From Coriaria nepalensis (taxonomy: Eukaryota; Streptophyta; Magnoliopsida; Cucurbitales; Coriariaceae), in assembly GCA_027186245.1 (NCBI GenBank), contig CP114497.1:1805501-1869500 (forward strand): a stretch of 64,000 bases of DNA, given 5' to 3'. The translations under genes were made by a program, and so were the position numbers. This document shows, in pieces, positions 37,427 through 49,849 of this stretch. Within the stretch, counting starts at the first letter, position 1; every line of letters starts with the position of its first letter. The notes under the pieces were generated by a model. That model saw only the letters and a program-made list of their open reading frames with translations, did no database searches and was not told where the DNA came from.

Positions 37427-40400
37427 CTAAGGGAAGAGTTTCTGACTTCCTTTTCGCCAAACACCACGAACAGGTAATCCTACACCAGAGTTTCCATTGC
37501 TTTTTTCTGTCGCCAGATCTGGATCAGGAGCATTATCGAAGTTTTGATCGGAAGGTGAAGCCAGTGAGCCATCACCCAGTCTAACCCTATGAAACTTTGA
37601 TGTTTTCTTCTTCTGCTTGCTTGTGGGCCCACCCCCATCCCCATAGCTCTGGTTAGTACCATTACCATAATTAGAACCAGCCACTTGCTCATTAGATATT
37701 ATCTTTGTTTTTCCTTTAGCTCCTCTATAACCATCCTTCGACAATTCTTCTACTACCTCTTCTTGTGAAGGCTTGAAGCTAGACTGCAATTCCCTTACAC
37801 TGCTTAAAATGCTATCTGCAAATTTATATCTATGATTACTACTGCCCCCATCTAGTACAGATTTCCCTTTACCCTTTTTAGCACCATTTTGGTCTTCCAC
37901 TTCAGTTTGGAAGTTAGCATAATAAGTCTCCATGAGTTCTTCCTGTTTCTGTGGGTCCGGACACAGTCTAGCCAACTCAGTTACAAGATGTGACAAGCCA
38001 AACTGGTGCACATAACTCAGATATAATTCTGTGTCTATTTTACCTTGCCGGTACTTGCCTGATATATCTTTAAAAGCTGAGTACTGTTCTGGATCAAATT
38101 CGAGCACAGTTTGTATCTTTTCAACTAAAGACTTGTTTGCTGTCTGTACATCTTCAACCTTCAGTGAGCTCAGGTTACTTGATGACAACTTTCGAGCCTG
38201 TGGTGCTGCTGCAGAAACTGCAGGAAATTCGGTGAGCGAAGATTCTGCGAATCCATTTTGGGCCAAACTTGGGGGATGCACAATTGTGGGTCGGGCCTGA
38301 ACTGGAGATTGGCTCGAGCTCAAATAACTAGTTGATGAACGTCCGGTACTGACAGATTTCTTTGTCTTCCTAGAGGTCTGTGAAGTGACCTGAGTATTGT
38401 TTATAGCAGGCCAAGATTGATCTAAATTCGGGCCTGTATTACTAGATCGTGAAGGCCCATTAGTGATTGCATTCTTACTCTTCTTAGAACCATGTGATGG
38501 TGCCTGAGTATTATTTATAGATGGCCAATCTTGAGCAACATTAGAGCTTAAATTCGAAGCTGAAGGCCCAATACCAACAGCATTCTTAGCCTTTCCAGAA
38601 CTTCGTGAAATTATATGTGTATCATTTCTAGCAGGCCAAGCTTTAGCTGAGTTACTTGCTGTTGGCCAACCTTGAGCTGAATTTAGAACAGACACTTTTC
38701 TCTGGTGGCGAAGATGAGCTGCCATAGTGTTACTAGGAAAACCATTAGAGTCATTTCTGGGTTGACTGCTGCCACCAGGTGCATTAGCAAGGGGTGGAAA
38801 GGATGATTCTTCTAAAGGTGAGGTCCTAGAGCTATTCCCCAAAGCTTGAAGATAGCGGGAAGATACTTCTGCATCTGAAATGGCCAACAAATCAAACGGC
38901 TGAATTAAAGGATCAAAATCGCTTGTGTCGTCAGATGCTGCTAGGGCACCAAATGATGATGAGGATGAATCAAGGAATGTTGCATCCCTATTAGCTGTCT
39001 CTAAACTTGCTTCAATGGCCATAGAAAGTTGATTGTCAGAAGAGTCGAGATGAAATGTCTGTCCTCTACTGCGGCTTTGGGCCTGTTCGTTATTTCTTCT
39101 GTATCGGAAGCTAGTAGGTATCTGCAGAAGGAAGAGAAGAAAACAAAGTACACAAGTAAAGAGAGAAGCAGATGTGACCAAGGAAAACAGACAGCTACAC
39201 CAATCTCAAGGATAGAAATGTAAAATGAAAATACATGCCTGAAGAGCAGCATTGCGTTTTGAACGAGACATTCGACCTCCATGTTCTATAGCATTATGCC
39301 TCTGAAAAGGAAAACAGAACAAAAAAAATAATGCTTACTAATTATTATGCATCTAATGCGAGTCAATAAGACTGAAGTTACCATTCAAGTGTCAGGCCTA
39401 ACTAAGCCAAACAATACACGTCAAAACATTTTCACACACACAAATAGAATATGCAACTTCATTGAAGTTACCTTCATTTCTGATTCGGAAGTAAAGACAA
39501 TAAACTTTTTTGCAAGACAGCTCTCATCTTCGCATAGGAAATGGGCATGGCGAAAGTGAATCTGAGACAAAAGAGGATCATTTCCCGTGAGGATATTCCA
39601 AATTCAAAAATTATAAAGATCTTTCTTTTTTCTTTTTGGCCAAAAGAAGCTCTTGCCTCCAAGATTATGAAAATCTTAATAAAGATCTGAAATAAGCTTT
39701 TTTTCATCAGAAGGGGAGAACAAGGAAAAACTTGCCTCCAAGTCATCATAATTTTTATAATATTCATACTGTGCAGGATGGGCCCTGCAACGAAAATAAC
39801 ACGTATTTACGTTTCCAGATTTCAGTTGGAAAAATAAGCTTTTTTACTGCATACCCATTGATTGTTTCACCTTTGACATATATGGCAAGTATAGTGTTCC
39901 GTTGACATATGCGTGTATAGCTCATTGTCCCCATAAAATGGGGATCTGCAAAACTCACACATAGGATGCCCCATGAAACCACCTCTTTCACTCTCACTTC
40001 CATCCACCTCAGAGACCCCAGTACTTACATGTTGATTCAGTTGTGCTCTATTGTATAGCTTTTGCTCACAAATAAAGACCTGAATCACACAAATTAAATT
40101 CGATAAGATCACCATACAACCATCAATTTCTTTTTTAGTTTGCACATACAACCAGAAAGAAAAGTCTCACCTTCCTGCCTTCCAAACAAAGGTTGCACAT
40201 TAGCAATCTATGCTTGTGAAACAGATGACCCTTTAGCTGCTCAATGTTCCGGAACTTTCCTCGATGCCTTGAGGCGTCAGTAGGTTGCTCTTCCATCTTG
40301 TCGCACACACTGCACGAAAGATTGCACATTGCCTTGACCATCTTGTAATGGTCGACGTCGTCAAAGAATGCTTGTGTGTCCTCGTGATACCAGTAAGACC

Positions 40401-40902
40401 CCAATTTTCCTTCCCTTCCTTCAGCCGGCAAGACTGAAAAATCACTTATTACCCTTGTATAGTCCCCTAAAGCCTGGAAGAACCACATAGATGACAAAAA
40501 GAAGAACATTTAATATCATTACAACATGCACATTTTACAATCTAAGAAAATGAGCGATCAATTGAATAGTTTCCAATGCGCTGACTGCATGAAGAAGATG
40601 CATTATCAAAATTGAATGCAGTTCATTGAAGTCGAAGTGATACAACCAACTAATATCAATCTACTAAGATGAAAGCGGACTAAGAAGATTTGGAGAAACA
40701 TGATCGCAATTGAAGGAGTGAAGAAATCCCTAACCTTAGTGACGAAGACAACGTCGGATTCCAGCTTACAGATGCAGCAGCGATGATCCTGGCAGATGAA
40801 TCGGAGGCGAGCGACGCAGGTCGAGCAGACCTCACGGTGACCACAAGGCCCATAAGCGACCCATTCAAGAGTGTCGGCGCACACAGCACAGCTATCGTCC
40901 AT
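37427..40902 (-). CDS. RING and C2H2 zinc-finger ubiquitin ligase, ZNF598/Hel2 type
   Basis: Hel2/ZNF598 ligases ubiquitinate small-subunit proteins of collided ribosomes and start ribosome-associated quality control; the plant role is inferred from the family. Seven exons (40902-40735, 40473-40171, 40079-39871, 39784-39736, 39561-39472, 39301-39239, 39121-37427) give 858 aa. The N-terminal RING uses C5, C8, C20, H22, C26, C29 and the C42-C45 cluster. C2H2-like fingers follow (CNLSCSVCDKM, HLFHKHRLLMCNLC, CEFCRSPFYGDNELYTHM, HYTCHIC, HFLCEDESC). The C-terminal two-thirds is a long Ser/Asn-rich tail with a conserved LIRxL-like region near DPEQYSAFKDISGKYRQG. Introns 4 and 6 have GC donors. The start is the first ATG, directly at the RING. 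Confidence 0.9.
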
Positions 40903-41383
40903 CTCTCTAGTTAGGTTTCTACTCCGCCTCTGAGATTGAAGAAGAAAACTGAATCAATGGGGTAAGAACGGAGAGTGGAGAATCTAGATTCCAGGGCTTT
41001 ATTTTCTGAACGAAGCAAAAATCGATAAACCTGAGAGGATACGGAGAAGGAACTTACAGGGATTATTAGGGTTTGGAACCGGATTAAGATTAGGAATTTA
41101 GGATTCAGTAAAAAGGGCGAAACTGAGGAGCTGAAGAGTTGTGATTCTTGCAAAGAGACCGCAGACGTCAGATAGGAACCCTCCCATCACCGGTCACCGT
41201 TGATTTAGATAGATATTGAGGCTTTGTTCCTCATACTTTTCTAAATTGGCGTACGGTACGGTACCTGTTAATCTTTTTTTCTTTTTTCCTTCTTTCCTTC
41301 CTGCCCAAGGAAAGGATGGTATGGGATTTAGAGATCAATTACTAATATACTATTACTTAAAAAGGTAGAAAGCAAGAAGAAAC

Positions 41384-41456
41384 GGGGATGTAGCTCAAAT
41401 GGTAGAGCGCTCGCTTTGCATGCGAGAGGCACGGGGTTCGATCCCCCGCATCTCCA
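41384..41456 (+). tRNA. tRNA-Ala (anticodon TGC)
   Basis: 73 nt, no intron. The acceptor stem pairs GGGGATG with CATCTCC, and the discriminator is A. The anticodon stem CTCGC/GCGAG encloses the loop TTTGCAT, so the anticodon is TGC. The A box (TAGCTCAAATGG) and B box (GGTTCGATCCC) are intact, and T runs follow from about 41465, fitting a polymerase III terminator. It lies between the ZNF598-type ligase and TRM13. Confidence 0.96.
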
Positions 41457-41774
41457 CGGCCTAGTTTTGGCTTTTGGCTTTTTACCACTTTTAAATTCTC
41501 CGGCTACACTCCCTCCTTTTTGTAGGCCCTCTCTATTTCTCGGACCAATTGTTTAACTACAACCTAGCTATGCCCCAAAAAAGGTGTCTCCTTTGCTTTA
41601 AACAAATTCCAATACAAACAACAGCCAAGATTTTGACATGTCCATACTAGATCCTAGCTGTTCCAACCAAACCAATCACTTAGAAAACAATGAGCATCTT
41701 TGTCAGATTTTCTTTCTTTCATAATTGATACAAAATCCATCAAGGAAGAAGAAATGATAGTGAACTTGTCTCTC

Positions 41775-43968
41775 TCAATGACAATTTTCCGATCGAGCAA
41801 TAAGCAAATGGTTTTCCGGAGAAATACTAGATGGAACATACTTCACTAGCTTAGTATCCAACCCGCATTCTTCCTTGACCCACATCAACCGACCCATATC
41901 GATAATTTCCTTGCACATAAACCCTATCACTGCCCTTTCCACGGCTTTCATGTTCCTCACAACCTCCTCCACCTTACTCCTTCCATTCTCACCACTTTCT
42001 TCCTCCTTTTCACTATCACAACACAAACAAACAATAAGAATCTCTTACTAAGAGGCCAATATTCCATATCTATGAAAGAAGATGTTTACATGGGCTTTAA
42101 ATTCGATAGGGAATAGTCGGTCAAATCAGAAATTTCAGAACTATGATCTGCATCTACAGCCCAACTTGTAAACCATGTGATTGCAAGGAATTCTTCTTTT
42201 GTGATCCTTAATTGTAACAAGTATCTCTTATCTGCATACAAACGAGACATAATCATATCTGAAAAGACAGTTAAGGAAGAAAGAAGAAATATAATTTAGA
42301 GAAAGATTAAATTTTTATTACTTATGTAGTGGTTCCACTGGCAAAGATGATGGCAACAAGTTGCTATAGCTAAGCCTTCCAAGCTTGGATTATTATCTCG
42401 ATTAGATTGTCCAATAAGGCAACATCTCAGAGTCAAATCTGTTTCCAAAAAAGGTCATTTCATTTGAAGAAAAATCAAAGGTTATTAAGATAAGAATCAA
42501 ATAATTACTTGAGAATTTTTTACAACCTGTTGCGGGCCCACAGAGATGTTTACCAATTGCTAAGTATGGAACATCTTTTAAAGACTCGACTGCATTCAAG
42601 TTTAGATCCTCAACTGCAGATAATAAAATATGAAAGATTTAAAAATTTTCAATCGTGAATGCAAAAGGGAATCTCTCATATGATAAGATGATGGCAAATC
42701 ATGTAACATTTAAAACATATGATCATAAACCTATTATCCTTTAATGATTCATACGTGTTATCAAGCTTTCAAACGAATCTGTAAAAAGAAACTCATTTAT
42801 TGATGTAGATACTTTTGATTAAATAGGATTATGCAAACCTTACTATCAATTCTCAAACGTTCTAGAATCAAGCTCTCCTTCTGGCGCAAGGATCGATCAG
42901 CCTAAAAGTAGAATTCAAAAAAATCACATATCAAATCATGAACAATCCCAAGTGAATCAAATTATGAATCGGCCATGAAAAACTAGAAACCTTGAGCTTG
43001 TAAGATTTTCGCTCAACCAAGAAGACCCTTTTGATTCCATAACAATCTGCAAGCAATTGAGTCAAGTACCCTCTCCCCGCTCCAAACTCAACTACAGCCG
43101 GGACAGAACTGGCCTTGTTTCCAAATACCCTGAATTCTTCTAAATTCCCTAGAATCGACGCCTGTTGAAGAACATGTTTCTCTTGAAATGGGATTTTCCT
43201 ACATACAAAAATAAAGTAAACTAAAAAATCAACAGAAAATCCTAACGAAATAAAAAAAGCTCACATTGGCAAAGAAAAATGTACCTGTCTACTTCTCCTT
43301 TAATCCACATATTGCAGGATTCCGGAATCTTATAAGAATCTTGAATATCCTTACATATCAACTTGTGAATAGCTTTAATCTTTTCTATTAGTCTAAGAAA
43401 TTCAACTACAGACATGCTGTAAACAAACTTCCTCTTCATTTCTGAAGAAACGTTAAGAGGAACTGAAGCAGAAGCAGAAGCTTCTTCTTCTTCCTCTTCT
43501 TCTTCGTTGCCAGCATTGATACCCTTTTGGTAAAAAGGTTGAACAGTCAAGGATTGAGCTTGCTTGAGTAAAGGGCACCTCTTCACATGCGACTCCAGAT
43601 TTTCTTGAAGAACAGAGCTGTTATAGTAGTAATAAATAAATGATCTGAAGTAGTAGAGATTATTATTACAGAAAGAAGAATAATTAAATTAAGGGAAGAA
43701 GATTGTATTACTGTGAAGGGTCAATTGGGCAAGTGACCCACTGGTCATTCGATCTCGGACTGTGATTTCCACAAAACCTTTCAAAAATTCGAAAATGATA
43801 TCAGTTCAGTACAAGGAAAAAGTGAAGTGAATATGGTGAAGAAATATATGAGAGAAAAGGAATTTCGAATTTAAGAAGCATTGATTAATAATACTTGGAA
43901 TCAGTAATTGGAGCGCTGGAACAGTATCGGTTCTTCTTCGGAAGCCAGAATTGACACTTGACCTCCAT
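41775..43968 (-). CDS. TRM13: tRNA 2'-O-methyltransferase TRM13
   Basis: TRM13 2'-O-methylates position 4 in the acceptor stem of certain tRNAs. Nine exons (43968-43895, 43777-43712, 43617-43285, 43198-42991, 42901-42844, 42613-42527, 42438-42322, 42231-42090, 42012-41775) total 441 codons, 440 aa. Seen: an N-terminal CCCH zinc finger (C5, C16, C27, H30), then a CHHC finger (C41, H47, H57, C61), a Glu-rich linker, the SAM-binding loop EFGAGRG at 195-201, and the family motif GKHLCGPATD at 267-276, followed by TCCHHLCQW. The C-terminus ends YVPSSISPENHLLIAR. Frame is kept through all eight junctions, so I consider it functional. Confidence 0.95.
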
Positions 43969-43989
43969 TGTTCCTCGCAGTTTTCGCTC

Positions 43990-45372
43990 CGTTCTCACTC
44001 ATAAACCCTAAAAGAAGGAAAAAAATAAACAATAAACAAAAAACTGGTAAATCCCAGCACCGACGTCGTATATAATTTTTTTTAACATTTTGATTTGTTT
44101 TAAAGAGCTAACAATTCACCCCCAAAAAAACAGTTATATTACCGAGAACTCCCAAAAATTTCAATAACAACTAAAATCCCCCCATAATTTTGTCTTAACT
44201 AGTTTGTACCCCCAAAATTAACATTTTTCATTAGTTGACAAATTTTAAAAAAAAATGAATTTCTTCATCTTTCCTTTCTTCTTCATTAATGTTCCTCATT
44301 CTCTATTAACAAAATTTGGTTTTCTTTTTCTTCTCCTCCTTCTTCTTCTCACAATTTTCACTAGAGCCTGGTAACATACAATTTTCACTAAATTCTTACC
44401 TGTACATGCAAGTGACCAAATTATCTAAAAAAATATCGAACTCAACTTCAAAAAATTTATTCTACTCTCAATCATCAAACCACATATTTGTTAACAATCG
44501 CTATTTGAATTTTCAAAGGGGCTCTAATGTCGGATCACTTTATCAAGCACTTAGATAATTATAGGTGAGTAACTGTAGAGAAAGCTGCATTGCCAGTGGT
44601 GACTGTAAATTTTCTATTCATTGTTCTAGAATCTATTACTCAGTTAGTCAGCCCTCCTGAGGCTCCTGGTAACGTATTGGAAGATACTGGAGATGTTGGA
44701 AAATCAATTATTCAGAGTGATATAAACCTATGAAAGCTGGTATTGAGAATGATGAGGGGACATATACAATAAAATTAACAGCGCAGAGAGGGAGCTTGAT
44801 CAACTGAAAAGAAGAAATTGCATGGCTCTTCTTCTTCTTATTCTACTCTGATAAACAACATACCATGTTCTAGATTCGTTAACAGAAACCAACTCCATTA
44901 ATAAAATTGATTTTCTTTTCTTTTCTTTTCTTTTCTTTTCTTAAGAATGATTAAGATGCAATTATTTTAATGGAGAATGAGGAACATCAATGGAGGGGAG
45001 AGAAATAGAGGAAGAAGAAGAGAAAGGGTAGAAGAAGACATGTTTTTATTATTTATTATTTATTATTATGTTCGGCGGCGGGTATGTCTCCGGATCACAA
45101 GATTCGGGTTTTGTAGGATCCGGATATTAGTCAACTAATGGTAACGTCAACTATTCGGGTTTTCACTAGTAACGTCAACTAAGGTGTTCCGCCCCTGATA
45201 TCAAAAAATTGATAATGTCAGCCTCCTGATTTCTCTTCAAATTATTTTTTAATCATTTTCTTTTTTCTTTAAAATCTTAATTTTAAATTAAAACTCAGAT
45301 AAACACATAAGCTATGCAACGTGGGATCTAAAAACCCTAAAAATTTTAATGAACGACATGTCGATATCGAAA
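43990..45372. other. Intergenic region with CTTTT repeat
   Basis: Spacer between TRM13 and the peroxidase. It holds a (TTTTC)n run at about 44908-44940 and A/C-rich tracts. No coding gene recognised; some of it may be old transposon sequence. Confidence 0.45.
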
Positions 45373-46566
45373 CTAATTCACCAAACTGCAGTTCCTTCTG
45401 ACGTCTCCCTGAACGCCAGTCAAAACGCCAATACTTCCCATATGCACCATTGCCGCCGCAAAATCTGCTTCCCAGAGAGTCCGGTTTCTCATATATTGAT
45501 TCACCGTCTTCACCGTCAACGAACTGTTAATCAGCCCCTGGTCCGAATCAAGCAATCCCATCTTCTTCCCTAAATTCTTATAGTACTGTATATCCAACCG
45601 ATTCGGCGTCACCACGTCGAGATTCACCGTTCCAGGATCGCTCGCACACTTTTTCTTCAAGAAGGCAGCAAATTTCGGATCGATTACGGACGGATCAGCC
45701 GAGATCCGGTCGAAGAAGGCACCGCAAGGCGCAACGCCGATCGAGTGAGCCCCGGAAAGAGCGACAGCTTCTCTTAGCGTTAGGCCTTTAGATTTGAAGT
45801 AGTCTCTAATGGCAGAAACGTCGGAGGTGAGTGGAGGGATGTTCTCGGGAACTTCGGATGCTCGAGAGATGTTTCCATCGCGACGGCCGCCTAGTACGGT
45901 GTAATGGATTCCGCCGACTAGAGCGGCGCTGTCGCGAGCAGCGAAGGCTAGAATGTCGGCGCAGGAGACCGTCGATGGACAGGCAGCTTCGATTTCGGCT
46001 TTTGCTTCGTCGATTACGTCGAAACCTCGTAGTAATGGGCTTGCTCCGCTGTCTTTCTCCGCCGGTTCCTCGGTGGAGTTGGCATTTAACAGTATCGACC
46101 CATCACAGCCCTGTTGGTTACATAAATAACGCGGGAAACAAATGTATATTAAAATCAATATATTATCATTATTAAATGTCACAAAAGCGAATGGTGTAAT
46201 ATAATATATACTTTATAACATTGATCAAACTGTCACAAGTTAAGACTTATGAAAATATAGATCATTCAAATACATTATTTTAAACATTAGTTTCACTAAA
46301 CGATGACGTTCAGTCAGTTAAATAACCGTAGCAAAAACGGAGCTTACTCTGACAATACAATCGTGAAATTGGAGTCGGATAAGACCCGCCGCCATTCCGG
46401 GGTTCTTAGTCACGGCCTTGGCCACAACACCTCTCACAATACTCTCGGCGGAGGGGCATGTCGAGTGATAGAACCGGGACTGTAAACCTTCGGTGGGCAC
46501 CACGGAAGCCAAAATTGTCATAACAGTACTAAGAATGCATATCATGATGATCTTCTTGGCAGCCAT
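45373..46566 (-). CDS. Class III (secretory) peroxidase
   Basis: Heme peroxidase of the secretory pathway or cell wall, acting with H2O2 on phenolics (lignin, suberin, ROS control). Two exons, 46566-46348 and 46110-45373, in phase 0, give 318 aa. A signal peptide covers about residues 1-27. The distal site R64/H68 lies in GLIRLQFHDC, and the proximal heme ligand H195 in LSGAHSIG. Conserved cysteines include those in STCPSAE, FHDC, GCDGS and CPSTVSCADI. The residue after FHDC is Ile where Phe is usual. The intron position right after FHDC-IVR is typical for the family. The exact substrate and PRX number cannot be assigned. Confidence 0.95.
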
Positions 46567-46640
46567 AGTTTGAAAGTTTGTAGCCTCTTTTTTGGTCTAT
46601 TAGAAGATCAGAGTGTAGAAAGAGAGACAATCAAGGCACT

Positions 46641-46650
46641 GTATATATAA
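46641..46650 (-). promoter_or_regulatory. Probable TATA box of the peroxidase gene
   Basis: TTATATATAC on the minus strand, 75 bases upstream of the ATG. This would place a start of transcription near 46610 and a leader of about 45 bases. Confidence 0.6.
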
Positions 46651-46659
46651 GGGGTCTTC

Positions 46660-48088
46660 TTGTGACTATCTTATAATATAATTGTTATTTATGAGCATTG
46701 AGCTGGAAGTTTTAACATATTGATTTGTTGTTTTTTTCCAAGCATAAGACAGAATAGAGCTGTAATTTTTGGTGCATTACATTTAGCTTTGCTTTGATGT
46801 TTACGAGCTTTGTAATATGGGCAATATGACCGGCTAGAATGAAGAAAGAAACTCTCTAGCTAATAGCTAGCTAGTTACTAGGAAATTTCTCACTTTGCCT
46901 ACGTAATGAAGAATAATAATGTCCAATTAAATCATATCACCGGACTAACAGACATACCACATACGTTGTCGTATGTCGTATCACGACCTGCGTACTGTGA
47001 GGAGGATGACGAATATGAAATTCACTCAATATCTATCAGTAAAGGAGAAAGGGTCAACAAGCACCCGTGATGATGGGCTGGAAGACCTTGCAATTTTTTG
47101 GTCTCACGTGAACGAGACTCGTAGAGTACTAGAGTTAAGAGGAAATGGAAAAACAAATTAAGAAACGATATAAATCATAATTTACTCTTGCTTTTTCAAA
47201 AAAAAATATAATAAAGAAGATTGAAAGATTCATGGAAATATGAGTATTAATTGTTAGGAGGGAGTTTACTTTTTTACTTAAAAAATTTTGAGACTGATGA
47301 TGGTCAGATGAGCATCAAACCCGCCTCCCAAACCGAAAATTTGGTTTTGGATAAACCGAAATCATAGCGGATAACCGACATCTTCAATTGGTTCGGTTCT
47401 GGTTCAGGCAGGGTGTTCGAATGGACGGCCAGTCGGGTTTTACTTCATTCCCCCTAAAATCTTATTGTTGTGTTTGTTGTCTATTACCGCAACGCTCAAT
47501 ATGTGATTTTGTCACTTCCTATCATTGAAAGATTTTTATCATGTTATAATATACATATTTAGGATATTTGTTGAATCTTACTGTTTCGTTTATTACTCTG
47601 TTGCTCCAACTTTCACATCAAATTTACAATACAGCCTCAAAGTTTGGAACATGTGCTCATAATTACGGATTTAAATTCGGTCCAGACTGTACGGTCCGAT
47701 ACAATTCAGACTCATGATTGGAATTGAATAAAAATCAATTTCTTATATTAGATGACGTATGGTTATGATTGAATTTTGTTCAATTTCAACCGTGGATTTT
47801 TATCGGTTTATATCTGTACATAGGGACCGAATCCAAATCCCATAGTTACATCCATGCCCTAATTTGTTTATTAAAAAAAAAAATGTAATGGATCTGAAAC
47901 TGTTCCTTGAAAATCAATCAAGCTTCTTTAATTTGGTTGTATATCAATAATCACAATGACAAAAAGAAATGTTACATGAACTTCATCTATATCAATTGAA
48001 CATAGGGAATAATGGAATAGAACACAATTCCCCTTCTTCATATACAAAGCAAGCAAACTAGTGAAGAAAAGAAAAGAACAAGAACAAG
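46660..48088. other. Intergenic region, no gene seen
   Basis: Peroxidase upstream region and spacer. Phrases such as CCGAAATTTGGTTTTGG and GGTTCGGTTCTGGTTC around 47325-47405 look like old repeat sequence. No coding region recognised. Confidence 0.5.
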
Positions 48089-49824
48089 TTAAGATGACGT
48101 CACAAGAGCATTAGGAAACAATCTGGGAAGAATTGAGTATTTTGCTTTGATAATCAGAGCGTAAATCCCATAACAGGGGATATGAACCAGGGCCATGCAG
48201 AGATACCTTGCAGAACAAGCAACATATGTTTTAATTTTTAATCACTACATTTTTTATCTACTAGTTATATGAAAGTTGATATACTTACCATAAAGGGGCC
48301 CATTGTGAATCAAGCTTAAGGAAAGGATATGGCCACCTGATAAACATGTCAAAAGCATATAATCAAACTTGCAAGCCATTAAAAAAGAAAACATAATGGT
48401 AATGGAAGTACCATGAGAAGCCACAAGCATGAATGACCCATTGGAAGACAACATAGATGCAGCTCCATAGCACGAAATATGCCATTCGGAACCACGGAAA
48501 TGGCTGTAGAATTCATAGCAACAAAGGAGAACATGTAAAAGGATGAAGCAGTTTATGACATAAAGCCTAATCAACAAACATTTGTGTGTTTGCATTTTAC
48601 TTACAAGGTTGTTAAGACTTGTGTCTAGAAGAAGGAAGACAGCATTCAGGCAATGCATACACCCCATCAACTGCCGAAAAACCATAGATTAATTTTTTAA
48701 ATGAGGAAAGATAGAAATCAAATTAGTAAAAGTTGGTTTTCTTTCCTTACCAGGTTCAGACCAAGATGTGCATTTGAGAGGAAAGGGACAATGACAGACC
48801 AAAACACTATGTCTGTTATCACAACTGCACCTCCACAAGTCTATACAAGAACAATTTTACTGTTATCGCTTCAAGTTTGAAATCATATTACGTTACCGAT
48901 TTATCGAAAAAACTTAAAATTATGTAAAGTAATAGTTCCTATCCGGAAAAAGGGAGAAAAGTAAATGACTAACTTGATATGTAATTTGAAACAGATATCC
49001 CCAAAATCCAGCTTCATTTTTTAACTCTACTTCCTCTTCATCATAGTGGCGCGGCAACTTAATTGCACCATTCATTTGTTTTTCTCTGTAAATTTTAGAG
49101 CTTATTGCTCTACTACCTTCTAAGTCCGTCCTTACTATCTCGGCCCTCGCTCCATTTCTACCCAGACCTTCCTTCGACGATAACCAACATCCATATGCAG
49201 ACACGATGGTACCCAGCTAAAGAGGAAGAAGTAGATAAACAAATAATTACTCTGTATTTAACAGCATTTTCTTAACTAGAATGTGTCCCTAATCATAAAC
49301 ATACCGCAAAGTAGACGATGACTAATGAAAAAGTCCATCTGCATATCGATCAATCTTGCATTAATCAATCTTTATAATCATCATCATAACATAAATTTCC
49401 AATCAAAATTAAAATCTTTAACTTACTCTGTATAGTATACGAAAATGGAGGGGCCCCAATCGACCACGTCCCAAGCTAGGAACGAGGACAAGACGAGCAA
49501 CGAGATGAACCGAACTGCTAAGAGCCAACCTGGGTGCACTGCTTTCCAGCAACTGGTCCATAGCTGGGAAGTGGTTAAATGACCCTTTGACAATGCCTTG
49601 ACATAGTTTGGTTCATGATCTGGGCGGGACAATAGAAGGCTCTCGTATATGGTATTCTCTCGTCCATTACGGGTTCTCCTTGAGGTTCCTTCTTTTCTCC
49701 AGATCACCCATAAGGCAACAAAGAAGGCAATTGAAAGAAGGCCGAAGCAAATGAAGTCATACCAATACACCTCTAGTGCCATGTTGGTTTGTAAATCTTT
49801 TGCCTCTTTGGATTTTAGACCCAA
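48089..49824 (-). CDS. Plant multi-pass membrane protein of the At2g47115/At3g27770 type, unknown function
   Basis: Eight exons (49824-49427, 49338-49305, 49216-48974, 48840-48751, 48670-48605, 48503-48412, 48336-48289, 48206-48089) give 362 aa. About seven hydrophobic segments are visible: one near the N-terminus (WYDFICFGLLSIAFFVALW), one after the cytosolic loop (WLLAVRFISLLVLSSFLAW), SLVIVYFALGTIV, and further ones in the last five exons. Conserved phrases are HPGWLLAVR, WPYPFLKLD, APLWYL and HIPCYGIYAL. I know the family only as plant membrane proteins without assigned activity. A second ATG at 49782 (MALEVYWYD) would give 348 aa and fits the usual start equally well. Confidence 0.85.
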
Positions 49825-49849
49825 ATTAAAGGCCTAAAAGAGAGACGAG

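Noticed and set aside
39950..40040. A possible intron in the RING ligase at CAT|GTAAGT (near 40027)
   Set aside because: Reading through keeps a conserved, uninterrupted frame (GSESERGGFMGHPMCEFC), so the donor-like sequence is probably not used.
41384..43968. tRNA-Ala gene next to the tRNA methyltransferase TRM13, as if functionally linked
   Set aside because: TRM13 is known for position 4 of tRNA-Gly, Pro and His types, not Ala, and dispersed tRNA genes are common in plants; adjacency is probably chance.
44316..44558. Open frame of 80 codons between TRM13 and the peroxidase
   Set aside because: Phe/Ser-rich translation of pyrimidine tracts, no motif.
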